From an uncultured Treponema sp. (GTDB lineage: Bacteria > Spirochaetota > Spirochaetia > Treponematales > Treponemataceae): a DNA stretch of 64,000 nt. Each line of letters starts with the position of its first letter. Within the stretch, counting starts at the first letter, position 1. The translations under genes were made by a program, and so were the position numbers. The stretch is taken from the NCBI RefSeq assembly GCF_934725225.1, contig NZ_CAKVAM010000003.1:335114-399113 (forward strand), in the 5' to 3' direction. The notes below the pieces were generated by a model that ran no database searches, was not told the DNA's origin, and saw only the letters and a program-made list of their open reading frames with translations. Shown here in pieces: positions 32,825 to 41,693 of this stretch.

Positions 32825-33234
32825 AAATCCTGATTGACACAAATGTAATAATCGATGTACTGAACAAAAGAAAAGATTTTTTTGAGGATTCTTTCAACGC
32901 ATTGCAGACAGTATTTGAAAAACATCAGCCTTGTGTATCTGCCCAGACAGTCGCCGACACCGTATACATAACAAGAAAAATTTTTCAGGATTCAGCGCAA
33001 CAAAAAAGTATCGTAGAAAATTTTTTCGCAAGCTTTAAAATTCTTTCTGTAACAAAAAAGCAGATAAAACAGGCGTTCAGCTCGCCGATGGCAGATTTTG
33101 AAGATGCGGTTCAGGCTTTCTGCGCGAAAAACGCAGGGGCGAAAATCATCATCACAAGAAATATTCAGGACTATAAAATTTCTCCTGTCAAAGCCATTAC
33201 TCCAAAAGAATTTTTACAAAAATTTAAATATTGA
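32821..33234 (+). CDS. PIN-domain toxin (VapC-like)
   Basis: A 137-aa PIN nuclease. The acidic active-site residues are placed as expected: MKILIDTNVIIDVL at the start (first Asp), the D/E pair in MADFEDAVQAF, and IITRNIQDYKIS near the C-terminus. It probably cleaves RNA when its antitoxin is lost. It is translationally coupled to the preceding antitoxin gene. On the plus strand among minus-strand genes, with repeats both sides, it looks like an acquired unit. Confidence 0.88.
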   Translation: MKILIDTNVIIDVLNKRKDFFEDSFNALQTVFEKHQPCVSAQTVADTVYITRKIFQDSAQQKSIVENFFASFKILSVTKKQIKQAFSSPMADFEDAVQAFCAKNAGAKIIITRNIQDYKISPVKAITPKEFLQKFKY

Positions 33235-33237
33235 TCA

Positions 33238-33372
33238 GACTTTTTGCGTTAGGGATTGTAGCATCTGCGGAGCAGTTCCGAAACGAAGTGAAGGAATGAG
33301 CCGCGGTTAGACGGCGAAGTGCGAAAAGCCCGACCCGAACGGAGTGCTTGCACGGAGCGAGGGGAACGCCCA
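33238..33372. repeat. GC-rich interspersed repeat, copy 5 (inverted orientation)
   Basis: From GCGTTAGGGATTGTAGC to GAAAAGCCCGACCCGAACGG and GAGGGGAACGCCC. It begins right after the PIN gene stop and ends at the terminator of the esterase gene. Confidence 0.72.
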
Positions 33373-33410
33373 AATAAAAAACTGCCCCATAAGATTTCAC
33401 AGGGCAGTTC
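33373..33410 (-). terminator. Intrinsic terminator of the esterase gene
   Basis: Minus-strand stem AACTGCCC / GGGGCAGTT with T-run, 16 bp after the stop at 33426. Confidence 0.8.
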
Positions 33411-33425
33411 AATTTTTCCAAGTCT

Positions 33426-34484
33426 CTACAGCTTCCGCGCTTTGAGCCAGTTTTCAATCAGGCCGGCAATCTGCTTGTTGTTTTTTTCCTGAAACATAAA
33501 GTGGCTGTTTCCTGTGATTCCCATTTTTGGCAAGTTCCAGACTTCCGCGTCGCCGCCGTCAGCACGGTAATGCTCGGCAAAGTCAAGCGCCTGATCGCGA
33601 ACGTTTTTCCAGAACACGGTTGAATGAATGTCGCTAGGCCCGTTGTCGATGTAGTCGCCGAAAATCACTACCATCGGAATCTTCGCCTCAAGGAATTTCT
33701 TGTATTCCGCAGAGCCTATCGCCGGAGTTCCGCCCGGCTCAACTGCAATCAGAGCCGCCATGTTCTGAACGTCCGTCTGCCATCCGACTCTTCCGCCCTG
33801 TGAATGTGTAACGTAGACCGCCTTTCTTCCGGTGATTTTCGCGCTGTCGGAAAGGACTTCGCTCAACGCCTCGCCGAAGAGCTTTTCATCATACGCGCCT
33901 GTGTTCGGCGTCATCTGGCGGAAAAACTGGTTCTGCGCCTCGTCTCCTTCCGGAAACTGGCTCCCGTCGTAGCGTCCCGGAGCAACACGCCCGATTCTAA
34001 AGTGAGTATACCAGGCCTGATCACCCGGAAGATATTCGTTCGTCCTGTCCGCAAAAGTGTCGATGAATCCGCTTGACATAACGGAAGTGCTTCCGGCTTC
34101 CCCACGCCGCGGCTGGTCAACAAGAAAAACAGCCCGTCCGTTCCGCAAAGCAATGTCGCTCCAGCCCTCGCGCCCGTCGGGAGTTGTCATCCAGCCCATT
34201 CTGCTTTGTCCGTAGCCGTGCAGAAACACAACCGGGCTTGCCTTTTCCTTAGCCGGAACCTGATAAAGAACGTTCGCATGGTCAACGTGAGCCGTGTTTC
34301 CCTCGCGTGTCTTGGAAAGCCAGTTTGTCGTCTCGTCGTATTTTCCCGGAACCGGCTCTGTAACCGTTCCGCCCGAGTTGAAAATTCCCTGCTTTTTGAT
34401 GCTAAGCGGTTTTGCATTAGGAGAAGCAAACGCAAAGCCCGCCATCAAAGCCACCGCAGCCGCCGTAAAAAGAATCTTTTTCAT
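33426..34484 (-). CDS. Exported alpha/beta hydrolase (esterase)
   Basis: A 352-aa protein with a Sec signal (ILFTAAAVALMAGFAFA). Hydrolase landmarks: VVFLHGYGQSRMGW (oxyanion loop), AVYVTHSQGGRVGWQ (nucleophile Ser in SQGG) and a late GNSHFMFQEKNN (catalytic His). Close in type to periplasmic esterases with an HGYGQSRMGWMT signature. The substrate is unknown. GGAGG lies 5 nt before the ATG at 34484. Its regulon promoter lies between it and the divergent LysR gene. Confidence 0.88.
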   Translation of the reverse strand: MKKILFTAAAVALMAGFAFASPNAKPLSIKKQGIFNSGGTVTEPVPGKYDETTNWLSKTREGNTAHVDHANVLYQVPAKEKASPVVFLHGYGQSRMGWMTTPDGREGWSDIALRNGRAVFLVDQPRRGEAGSTSVMSSGFIDTFADRTNEYLPGDQAWYTHFRIGRVAPGRYDGSQFPEGDEAQNQFFRQMTPNTGAYDEKLFGEALSEVLSDSAKITGRKAVYVTHSQGGRVGWQTDVQNMAALIAVEPGGTPAIGSAEYKKFLEAKIPMVVIFGDYIDNGPSDIHSTVFWKNVRDQALDFAEHYRADGGDAEVWNLPKMGITGNSHFMFQEKNNKQIAGLIENWLKARKL

Positions 34485-34518
34485 AGTTTCCTCCGTTGTT
34501 TGTTTTGATTTCAAATTT

Positions 34519-34672
34519 TCAGGGCGTTCCCCTTGCTTTGTTTCGACAAGCTCAACAACCGCTCGGGTCGGGCTTTTCGTGGTTGCGTGCTAACCGCACT
34601 CCATTGCTTCACTTCGCCCTGCTCCGTTCCGCAACGGCTTCGCCGCCACTACAATCCCTAACGCTTTCTAAA
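34519..34672. repeat. GC-rich interspersed repeat, copy 6
   Basis: Runs from AGGGCGTTCCCCTTGC through TTTCGACAAGCTCAACAACC and CTCGGGTCGGGCTTTTCG to CACTACAATCCCTAACGC. It sits in the leader of the esterase gene. Confidence 0.75.
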
Positions 34673-34678
34673 AAAGAA

Positions 34679-34743
34679 TATAAATCAGGCGGAAAAATAT
34701 TTAAAATATAATGTTTTTTTGGTCAGCATAACTTTTTCTTATG
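34679..34743 (-). promoter_or_regulatory. Regulon promoter/operator, copy 6, in the LysR-esterase divergent gap
   Basis: Dyad CATAA-N7-TTATG (34727-34743) followed on the minus strand by CTGACCAAAAAAACATTATATT and TTAAATATTTTTCCGCC. It is the cleanest inverted repeat of the seven and lies 34 bp from the LysR start codon, as LysR binding sites often do, hence the idea that this LysR controls the set. Confidence 0.78.
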
Positions 34744-34776
34744 GCAAAAATCAAAAATCTGTGATATTTTCAAACT

Positions 34777-35640
34777 ATGATAGAACTCTACGTTTTGAAT
34801 GAGCTTGCCGCTTTTCCAAAGTACGGAACTCTTACGGCGGTGGCGGAAAAGATGAATGTGTCGCAGCCGGCGTTGAGCCGCTCCATGAAAAAACTTGAGG
34901 ATGATTTGGGAGTCCAGCTTTTTGAGCGCGGAAAAAACAGAATCGTCCTGAACGAGAACGGAAAAATTGCCGCCGAGTACGCGCAGAAAGTCATTGAGGC
35001 GGAAGCTGTTTTTGAGAAGAAGGTGAAAGAATACGAGCAGACGCACAGAATTTTCAGTTTCGCCTCGATTGCGCCAATGCCGATTTCAGAGCTCACGCCA
35101 ATTCTTTCGCAGCAGTTTCTGGGAATGACAATAAAGCACGAGCTAAAGGACAGCGAAAAGGAACTTTACAAAATGCTCGACAGCGGAAAATCAAAGCTGA
35201 TTGTAACGCTCGCTCCTCCAAAGAACACGGAAAAATACGCGGCGGTAAAACTGTTCGAGGAAAACCTTTCATTCGTCATGCCGAAAAACCACAGGCTTGC
35301 GGGCAGAAAAGAAATCAGCCTGAAAGACCTTGCCGGGGAAAAAATCTTCATCTATAGCAAAATCGGATTCTGGTACAGAACAACAAAGCGCCTGATTCCA
35401 AACGTTGAATTCTTTGACCAGCAGAAATATTCCGCGTTCAAAAAACTCGTGGAAGTAGCAGACTTGCCGTCTTTCGCAACAAAATTTTCCGATGAAAGAT
35501 GGACACTGCCGCAAAATAAAGTCCGAGTTCCAATAACCGACCCGGAAGTGAACGTAACCTACTGGTGCGTCTGCCTGAAAAAGAACGAGAACCAGCTCGC
35601 CGCGGCATTCTCGCAGATCCGCGCGATTTACGGGGAATAA
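34777..35640 (+). CDS. LysR-family transcriptional regulator
   Basis: A 287-aa regulator. N-terminal winged helix: LNELAAFPKYGTLTAVAEKM, VSQPALSRSMKKLEDDLG. The rest is a two-lobe effector domain. TATTTT ends 6 nt before the ATG without a Shine-Dalgarno, so the mRNA is probably leaderless. It is divergent from an esterase gene, with the regulon operator between. It is the best candidate for the factor that reads the seven operators here. It converges with the RM locus 2 nuclease gene, 10 bp apart. Confidence 0.92.
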   Translation: MIELYVLNELAAFPKYGTLTAVAEKMNVSQPALSRSMKKLEDDLGVQLFERGKNRIVLNENGKIAAEYAQKVIEAEAVFEKKVKEYEQTHRIFSFASIAPMPISELTPILSQQFLGMTIKHELKDSEKELYKMLDSGKSKLIVTLAPPKNTEKYAAVKLFEENLSFVMPKNHRLAGRKEISLKDLAGEKIFIYSKIGFWYRTTKRLIPNVEFFDQQKYSAFKKLVEVADLPSFATKFSDERWTLPQNKVRVPITDPEVNVTYWCVCLKKNENQLAAAFSQIRAIYGE

Positions 35641-35650
35641 AGAGAAAAAA

Positions 35651-36610
35651 TCACTTATGCGGACCGATGAATTTATCGCCGTTAAAATGAATCATGTGGT
35701 CAGGATTATCGGCAATCCATGCTTCTGTTTCCCAAGCTATGTCGTGCGCGAATCTTACGAATGTGCTTCTGTCAGGAAAAGCTGAAATAAAGACCAAGTC
35801 CGCATTCACGTTTGAAAACAAGTCTTTCAGCTCGATATATCTCTTGCTGTCAACAGGTCCGTGAGAGGTTACGGATTCAACAAGAACAAGCCACTTTTTA
35901 TCCTCAACATAAAGAATCACATCCGGCATTTTTCCATGCTCAAGAACATTGAACAGTAAATTTCCTGCAATCTCTTGGTCGTAATATCCCCATTTCTCGC
36001 CAGTGTCGCCGATATAAACCAACGTGCTGTTCGGAAGGAATCTAGGCGCAAGCTGCTCAATAATATCTTTTATAAGCTCGCTGTGTTTTCCTGGAGAAAT
36101 CTGAATTGAGTGCTCATCCTTAATTTTTACGGAAACCATATTCATTTCCCGTTCATGGGCATATTGTTTTGAAAGCGATTCCTGATTTTTCAAGAAGTCC
36201 TGAATCTTCGTCTCAAAATCCTTTGTTCCATAAGTTTTTATCACATCAAATGCGACGGGTGAAATCTGATAGACGGCTTTCGGACTGTTGACAGGGCGCG
36301 AAGAGTCATCAGGATTATACAAAACGATTCCAGCCTGAACCAGCTGATGAACACTGAATCTTCTGAAAGTCTCCCTTGAATTCGGAGCATATTCTTTCTG
36401 GTAATTTATCTTTGTAAAGTCCATCATAGGAGTTATTCCAATCAGAGGATTTTCAATATTCTCCCAGCTTTTTTCAGGCGTAACATTTAAAAGCGCAAGC
36501 AGGCAATATGCGGTTCTGTCGTTAAGCTGAGCCGACGGCATCCCGAATTTTTCCAGAATATCAGTCGCCTGCTCTATTTTTTCAGAAATTTGCTGCTGCA
36601 GATTTTTCAT
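35651..36610 (-). CDS. Type II restriction endonuclease, BsuBI/PstI-like
   Basis: A 319-aa nuclease. The C-terminal half matches the BsuBI/PstI family: TLVYIGDTGEKWGYYDQEIA, MPDVILYVEDKKWLVLVES (PD-ExK-like core), VTSHGPVDSKRYIELKDLF, AFPDRSTFVRFAHDIAWETE and WIADNPDHMIHFNGDKFIGP. PstI and BsuBI cut CTGCAG, so that target is expected. It overlaps the upstream methylase gene by 29 bp, giving tight methylase-first coupling. It ends 10 bp from the convergent LysR stop. Confidence 0.93.
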   Translation of the reverse strand: MKNLQQQISEKIEQATDILEKFGMPSAQLNDRTAYCLLALLNVTPEKSWENIENPLIGITPMMDFTKINYQKEYAPNSRETFRRFSVHQLVQAGIVLYNPDDSSRPVNSPKAVYQISPVAFDVIKTYGTKDFETKIQDFLKNQESLSKQYAHEREMNMVSVKIKDEHSIQISPGKHSELIKDIIEQLAPRFLPNSTLVYIGDTGEKWGYYDQEIAGNLLFNVLEHGKMPDVILYVEDKKWLVLVESVTSHGPVDSKRYIELKDLFSNVNADLVFISAFPDRSTFVRFAHDIAWETEAWIADNPDHMIHFNGDKFIGPHK

Positions 36611-38093
36611 TAAGACACTCCGTTGCTATCGAATCAAAAAGCTCCTGATTCCAGCCGTCATATTTTTCAAGCTTTTTTCCAAGCTCAATCAGTTTTTCTT
36701 TTGAGGGAAAAGGCAAATTCCTTAAATCCGTTGCGTTCACCTGCGTATGCCCGCTGAATTTCCGGAACTGCTCATCAAAAAATGTCGTGTTAAGCCAGGC
36801 AACAAGACCTAATGCAACTTCTTTCTGCAGACCTTTTTTATCAAAGTGAAAGACATTCAAGTGATTTTCAAATGCGAAACTTGAAGTGTGAATATCATCG
36901 GCTGTTACCAGCGAGGCGACAATTCTTTTTTTCTCTTCTTTTGTTGAAAATCTTTTTACAACAACATAGTTTCCAGTCGGAACAAACATCGATTCCGTTT
37001 CTTCTGCAAAAATAATCGCGTTCGGCTTTTTAGATTCTTTCGGCCAGTCCGTTCTGTAATTTCTGAAATGCACCGGATAAAGCAGCGGAACGGAATTTTC
37101 ATCAGGAGCTTTTCTGATAAAATTCTTTGCACGGAAATCAACAACCGCCCCTGTGGAAACTGAAACTCCAGTTTCTTTTAAGGAAACAAATGCGCAGTCA
37201 AAAAAGTTCTCAGCTGCCGAAGATGACAAAAATGACGGAAGCGGAATGTTTATGTATTTTTCTTTATCAAACGGATTCACGATTTCCTTAAAATCGTAAT
37301 ATTTTTCGGTCAGATTCTCAAAATCTGCGCCATTTGAATACGAGATTTTCACATCACGCTGAGGAGTTCCTTTTTGAAGCAGAATAATTATGTTTTCCTG
37401 CAGAACCGATTCATCCTTGAAAGCGTCTTTTCTTGATTCAAAAAGATGAATCTGTCTTATTGAACAGTTTTTCAATATGAATTCGCGGAAAGGTTTATAG
37501 TAAAGTCCGTTGCAGAAACTCCGCGGAATTATCGCAACAAGATTACCTTTATCTTTTAGCTGCGCGATTGCAGCTCCCACAAAAGCGGAATACAAATTGA
37601 CTGTCTCAAGTCCAAAACAGCGGCAAAATTCCCTCGCGGAAGATTTTGAAAGAATTTTCTTGTATGGCGGATTCATTATGATGTGTGTAAATTCTTCGTT
37701 TTTTCCAAAGGAATATTCAAACGAAGTTTTTTCCAAGAAATCCGCATTGTAAACCTTAAAATCAAAATCAGTAAAATTCTTTTTTTGCTCAATCAGATTT
37801 TGTGTTAGCTTTCCAAGAACTTCTATATCGATGTCGTAAGCGGAAAGTTTTATAGAAGGATTTTTCCAGTTTTCTTTTTGAATTCTATTTAGAAACGCGC
37901 ATGAAAGAATTCCGATTCCCGCGCCGGGGTCTAAAATATTCAAATCGTCATTTGTTGCAGGAAAAAGAGAAGCCATAAATTCCGCGATTGCATAAGGCGT
38001 AAAATACTGCCCGAAATCTTTTTTGTGGATTTCAGAAGTTTCAACAGCGTGAATTTTTCGTTCTGTCTCAATTTTTTCTGCAACTGCGAGCAT
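36582..38093 (-). CDS. N6-adenine DNA methyltransferase of RM locus 2
   Basis: A 503-aa gamma-class amino-methylase. FGQYFTPYAIAEFMA near residue 28, motif I LNILDPGAGIGILSCAFL near 52 and motif IV HIIMNPPYKKILSKS near 137 stand in the order seen in M.PstI/M.BsuBI and Eco57I-type enzymes. The C-terminal half is a target-recognition region with WLNTTFFDEQFRKFSGHTQV. It should methylate adenine in the site cut by the PstI-like nuclease. TATACA lies 6 nt before the ATG and no Shine-Dalgarno is seen, so it may be leaderless. Confidence 0.92.
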   Translation of the reverse strand: MLAVAEKIETERKIHAVETSEIHKKDFGQYFTPYAIAEFMASLFPATNDDLNILDPGAGIGILSCAFLNRIQKENWKNPSIKLSAYDIDIEVLGKLTQNLIEQKKNFTDFDFKVYNADFLEKTSFEYSFGKNEEFTHIIMNPPYKKILSKSSAREFCRCFGLETVNLYSAFVGAAIAQLKDKGNLVAIIPRSFCNGLYYKPFREFILKNCSIRQIHLFESRKDAFKDESVLQENIIILLQKGTPQRDVKISYSNGADFENLTEKYYDFKEIVNPFDKEKYINIPLPSFLSSSAAENFFDCAFVSLKETGVSVSTGAVVDFRAKNFIRKAPDENSVPLLYPVHFRNYRTDWPKESKKPNAIIFAEETESMFVPTGNYVVVKRFSTKEEKKRIVASLVTADDIHTSSFAFENHLNVFHFDKKGLQKEVALGLVAWLNTTFFDEQFRKFSGHTQVNATDLRNLPFPSKEKLIELGKKLEKYDGWNQELFDSIATECLNEKSAAANF

Positions 38094-38249
38094 GATTATT
38101 GTATAGCATAAAACTGCTGTTTTTTCTATTGGGAAATACAGTTTGCAAACAGTTTTTTTCCATTAGGAATTGCAGTGCCTGCAAAACAAAACAGTCCGAT
38201 GCAAGAGGGCTGAAAACACAAGTTTTAGTCACTCAAAAAAAGATGAGTC

Positions 38250-38475
38250 CGCAGTTCGTACTGAATACGATTTGCGGAATTTGAAAAACCAGCAATCGTA
38301 TTGAGTACGATTCAAGAAAATTGCGAAAAACGACATTCGTATTCAGTTCGATTTGCGTTTTAACATAAAGCCAGCAATCGTAGCGAATACGAATCAAGAA
38401 ATTTGAAAAACCGATTTTCGTACTGAGCACGATTGCTGATTTTGAAGAAAGCAAGTTTCGTACTCAGTACGATTT
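38250..38475. repeat. 40-41-bp phased dyad repeat array D
   Basis: Dyads of 13 bp, best form CGTACTGAGTACG, start at 38257, 38297, 38338, 38379, 38419 and 38459 (spacing 40, 41, 41, 40, 40). Linkers are A-rich (ATTTGAAAAACCAGCAAT, AAGAAAATTGCGAAAAACG). The array lies between the start of the RM locus 2 methylase and the stop of the 38533 membrane protein gene. The flanks 38094-38249 hold nothing recognisable. Confidence 0.9.
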
Positions 38476-38532
38476 TTCTGTCTAGCCTTGGTTTATTTCG
38501 AAATGGATTTTCGGTAAACTCGACTGTCATTT

Positions 38533-38862
38533 TCAGCAGTTTTTACTTTGCTTCCTTGAGATTTTTTTATTCCGCAGTGCAAGTACGGCAAAAAGCACGA
38601 TTCCGCACAAGGCGACAATCACACCGAGAAGAGCGTCCTCTTTGCTTAGGTCAAGAAACGGCTCTCCGCCGGCGACATTCGCAATTCCGTCAACGCTCCA
38701 CATTATCGCCGCCGCCCAAAAAGCGAGCATTGTTGTAAAAAGAGGCTGGCTGAATTTTCTTATGCCATAACCGTGTGATTTTTCCGCGCCGCCAGTTTTT
38801 TTTGAAACGAAAAACAGCACGGAAAACACAATCGCCACGGCAACTGTAATTATCAGGCACAT
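38533..38862 (-). CDS. Unknown small membrane protein
   Basis: A 109-aa protein with three hydrophobic segments (about residues 2-19, 42-60 and 78-97) and a basic C-terminus (RNKKISRKQSK). No family is recognised. Its ATG overlaps the stop of the preceding gene by one base (TGATG), so translation is coupled and the two proteins probably act together. It could be called holin-like only by size; there are no phage genes around. Confidence 0.7.
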   Translation of the reverse strand: MCLIITVAVAIVFSVLFFVSKKTGGAEKSHGYGIRKFSQPLFTTMLAFWAAAIMWSVDGIANVAGGEPFLDLSKEDALLGVIVALCGIVLFAVLALRNKKISRKQSKNC

Positions 38863-39284
38863 CAGGCGATCGCTCCTGAAAGTTTAAGCGCAGAAGATTT
38901 TTTCTTCAGACTTTTTACCAATGCCGCAATTCCGATTCCAGCCGCCCAGACCGCAGTTGTAAGCAGAGCCATTCCGACTCCGACCGTCGTCATTTCGCGC
39001 AGCATTTCAGGAATTTCAGCCGAATTTTTCATCGCCGTAAGGAAAGGCGGAACAAGGCTGATTTCTCCGTGATACAAATGCTCGACTGCAAGCAGGAAAC
39101 TTCCGCCGTAAAGCATTTTTTCAAGGATTCCGAGTTTTTCTTTAAGCACAGCGATTTTGTGATTTTTCGCCGCCACAACCTCATCCGCCTCTTTGATGAC
39201 AGAATCCACATTGTGCCTGAAAACAATTTTCTTTGCGACTGTAAGAACAACAGCCTCCGCCAATGGAACAGTAAAACATGCCAT
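38862..39284 (-). CDS. Unknown membrane protein, partner of the 38533 gene
   Basis: A 140-aa protein. A hydrophobic N-terminus (CFTVPLAEAVVLTVAKKIVF) is followed by a coiled-coil-like charged segment (KEADEVVAAKNHKIAVLKEK, about residues 33-58) and two further hydrophobic segments (about 60-85 and 108-130). The start at 39284 is set by GGAGG five bases upstream. No family is recognised. It is coupled to the next small membrane gene by a 1-bp overlap. Confidence 0.68.
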   Translation of the reverse strand: MACFTVPLAEAVVLTVAKKIVFRHNVDSVIKEADEVVAAKNHKIAVLKEKLGILEKMLYGGSFLLAVEHLYHGEISLVPPFLTAMKNSAEIPEMLREMTTVGVGMALLTTAVWAAGIGIAALVKSLKKKSSALKLSGAIA

Positions 39285-39327
39285 AATTTCCTCCAAAAAA
39301 CTCAATGAGAAAATTTCAATTTTCGAT

Positions 39328-39460
39328 TTGAGTTTTTAGTTGTTTCGCAACGCAGTGAACTCGCAACGCAAGTTTCCAGCGGAAACAACAGTTGATATAG
39401 AAAGTTTGCAACGCAAACTTGTAAACAAAAACTTTGACGCTATCTTAGGCAAAGTTTTTG
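39328..39460. repeat. CGCAACG-type repeat, copy 1
   Basis: About 115 bp shared with 47463-47570: AGTTGTTTCGCAACGCAGTG, CGCAACGCAAGTTTCCAGCG and GAAAGTTTGCAACGCAAACTT. It consists of successive short hairpins. Both copies stand in the leader of a minus-strand gene. Confidence 0.75.
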
Positions 39461-39477
39461 TTATTCCTCCAAAAAAA

Positions 39478-39604
39478 TTTATGTCATTATCGGGCTTGAC
39501 CCGATAATCTACTACAAAGTCATAACAGATTCCTGACCGAGTTTTCAGAACAATCTGATTTTTTACAGATTCCCTTGTCAAGCAAGGGAATGACAGCACA
39601 ACAA
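39478..39604. repeat. GTCATT/GGGAATGAC interspersed repeat
   Basis: Contains GTCATTATCGGGCTTGACCCG and CCCTTGTCAAGCAAGGGAATGAC hairpins, related to segments at 43.5, 46.4, 52.2, 57.4 and 59.0 kb. No gene is seen in 39285-39621 outside these two repeats. Confidence 0.65.
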
Positions 39605-39621
39605 GAATGAAAACAGACAGT

Positions 39622-40995
39622 TTATTTCTCGCACTCACTCACGATTTTATTGTAGACTTCGCCAAACGGCTTTTTTGTCTTTCGTGCAATCCGCGAAACG
39701 CTTTCGTATTCCGGGTAAAAACGTTTTTCGCCGTACACGTCCACAACTTTCACATCCGCGCTTTCGCCAAAAACTTCCACAGAACACACCGAACGTGCAA
39801 GGCAAGTGCGTTCCATTTCTGCCCTTCTGATTCCGATTGTTGTTGTGTGCGTAAAAATTATTTTTTCCATTTTCGCCGCATCTTCAGCTTTGCAAAGCAC
39901 AACCAAGAGCCACGCCGGGCGGTTCTTTTTCATAAAGCACGGAAGATACTGAACGTCGAGCGCGCCTGACGCAAAAAGTTCTTCCATCACAAAGCCCAAA
40001 GTCTCGCTGGTTGAATCGTCAATGTTCGTTTCAAGTTTTATAATCTTATCGTGCAAAGCGGATGAAGTCTGATTTTCAGAATTGCTTTTTTCCGTTTCAA
40101 CAAGCATTGCACGCACAATATTCGGAACGCCGTAATTTCGTTTTCCGGCTCCCATCCCGATTTTTTTAAGCACAAAATTTTTCGGCAAGGTGAAATCCGT
40201 TGCAACCGCAGCCACAAAAGCCGCTCCAGTCGGAGTAACAAATTCTCCGCGCTCCCCGGTTATTTTTAGCGGAATAGAAAAATCCTGAACAATATTCGCG
40301 ACCGCCGGAACCGGAATAGGAAGAATTCCGTGCTGACAGCGGACAGTTCCCGTTCCCTCGCACAAAAACGGAACAAAAACTTTTTCAACGTGAAGGCTTT
40401 CAAAACAGACCGAAAGCGCAATCACGTCAACAATTGAATCAATCGCGCCAACCTCGTGAAAATGAACGTCCTCAACCGGCTTTGAATGAGCCTTGCTTTC
40501 CGCCTTTGCGATTATCTCAAAAATTTTATGCACAAGTTTCCGCGCGTTTTCTGTCATTTCCGTCCTATCGATTATTTCAAGAACGTCATGCAGATTCCGA
40601 TGCTCGTGTCCGTGAACTTGTTCTCCGTGATGATGACTTTCATGCTGAGCCGCGTGAGAATGTTCTTCTGATTCAGAATGATGATGGAAATGTCCGTGCG
40701 TATTTTCGCAATGCTCGTGGCAATGCCCGAGTTCTTCATCTTCCGCGTACTCATGCCCAAAAAGATAGTTCATGTCGTGGTCATGGTTTTCGTGTTCCGA
40801 ATCCAAAATCACATTGAAGTCAAGGCAGGAAACGCCGTTTTTTTCCACGCGCTTTATTTCAGTTTTAAATCCTTTTGCTGGAATGCTCGCCAACGCTTTT
40901 TCAAGTGCCGTTCTGTCCGCGCCCACATCAAGCAAAGCCGCAACCGCCATATCGCCCGAAATTCCATAGTTACATTCAAGATACAAATCGCTCAT
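39622..40995 (-). CDS. larC: Nickel pincer cofactor biosynthesis protein LarC
   Basis: A 457-aa cytoplasmic protein that inserts nickel into the pyridinium-bis-thiocarboxylate nucleotide, the last step of nickel-pincer cofactor synthesis. Family features: YLECNYGISGDMAVAALLDVG at the start, HFHEVGAIDSIVDVIALSVCF, ELFASGALDVQYLPCFMKKN and RPAWLLVVLCK near the C-terminus. A His-rich insert (about residues 74-130, runs such as HGHFHHHSESEEHSH) would store or deliver nickel. It overlaps larB by ATGA. In some bacteria larC is made by a frameshift; here it is one open frame. Confidence 0.94.
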   Translation of the reverse strand: MSDLYLECNYGISGDMAVAALLDVGADRTALEKALASIPAKGFKTEIKRVEKNGVSCLDFNVILDSEHENHDHDMNYLFGHEYAEDEELGHCHEHCENTHGHFHHHSESEEHSHAAQHESHHHGEQVHGHEHRNLHDVLEIIDRTEMTENARKLVHKIFEIIAKAESKAHSKPVEDVHFHEVGAIDSIVDVIALSVCFESLHVEKVFVPFLCEGTGTVRCQHGILPIPVPAVANIVQDFSIPLKITGERGEFVTPTGAAFVAAVATDFTLPKNFVLKKIGMGAGKRNYGVPNIVRAMLVETEKSNSENQTSSALHDKIIKLETNIDDSTSETLGFVMEELFASGALDVQYLPCFMKKNRPAWLLVVLCKAEDAAKMEKIIFTHTTTIGIRRAEMERTCLARSVCSVEVFGESADVKVVDVYGEKRFYPEYESVSRIARKTKKPFGEVYNKIVSECEK

Positions 40996-41693
40996 TTTTC
41001 ACCTGCCTGATTTTTTACACTTCCGCCGACTGCAAGACGGTTTATCTGCGTTGCAATGTAGCCCGCGCCGTAGCCGTTATCTATGTTCACAACACTGATT
41101 CCGTTCGCGCAGGAATTTATCATCGACAAAAGAGCCGAAAGTCCGCCCAAGTTCGCACCGTAGCCAACCGAAGTCGGAACTGCAATAACAGGAACGCTCA
41201 CCAATCCGCCAACAACGCTTGCAAGCGCGCCTTCCATTCCTGCAACCGCGACAACAACATTCGCCTTTTCAAGTTTTTCAGTCTGGGAAAGAAGCCTGTG
41301 GATTCCGGCAACGCCAACGTCAAAAATACGCTCCACCCGCGAGCAAAAAAATTCCGCAGTCTGGGCAGCCTCCTCTGCAACAGGAATGTCCGCAGTTCCT
41401 GCCGTACAAACCGCAATGTTTCCAGCAGGATTTTTCTTTTCGCCCTGAACTTTTATGATTCTTGAAACGCTGTCGTAAGTTGCCTGCGGAAGAATTTCCT
41501 TTACAATCTCAAACTGCTTTTGCGTGGCACGAGTTCCAAGGACTTCGCCGTTCGCCTCAAAAAGTCTTGCAAAAATATCTCTTAAAAATCCGTCATCCTT
41601 TCCTTGGCAAAAAACAACCTCGCTGAATCCAGTGCGCTCCTTGCGTCCTGTGTCGAGCTTTGCAAATCCCAAGTCGCAAAAAGAATCTTTCAT
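40992..41693 (-). CDS. larB: Nickel pincer cofactor biosynthesis protein LarB
   Basis: A 233-aa carboxylase related to PurE. It carboxylates and hydrolyses nicotinic acid adenine dinucleotide to give the dicarboxylated mononucleotide. Seen: AVCTAGTADIPVAEEAAQTA, VAGMEGALASVVGGLVSVPV and AVPTSVGYGANLGGLSALL, the PurE-like substrate loops. It overlaps larE and larC by 4 bp on each side, so the three proteins are co-translated. Confidence 0.94.
   Translation of the reverse strand: MKDSFCDLGFAKLDTGRKERTGFSEVVFCQGKDDGFLRDIFARLFEANGEVLGTRATQKQFEIVKEILPQATYDSVSRIIKVQGEKKNPAGNIAVCTAGTADIPVAEEAAQTAEFFCSRVERIFDVGVAGIHRLLSQTEKLEKANVVVAVAGMEGALASVVGGLVSVPVIAVPTSVGYGANLGGLSALLSMINSCANGISVVNIDNGYGAGYIATQINRLAVGGSVKNQAGEK

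Noticed and set aside
34777..35640. LysR at 34777 as regulator of RM locus 2
   Set aside because: The genes converge and no LysR-type box stands before the methylase; its operator lies on the other side, toward the esterase.
38533..39305. Prophage holin/spanin pair
   Set aside because: Sizes fit, but there are no lysin, capsid, tail or integrase genes anywhere near.
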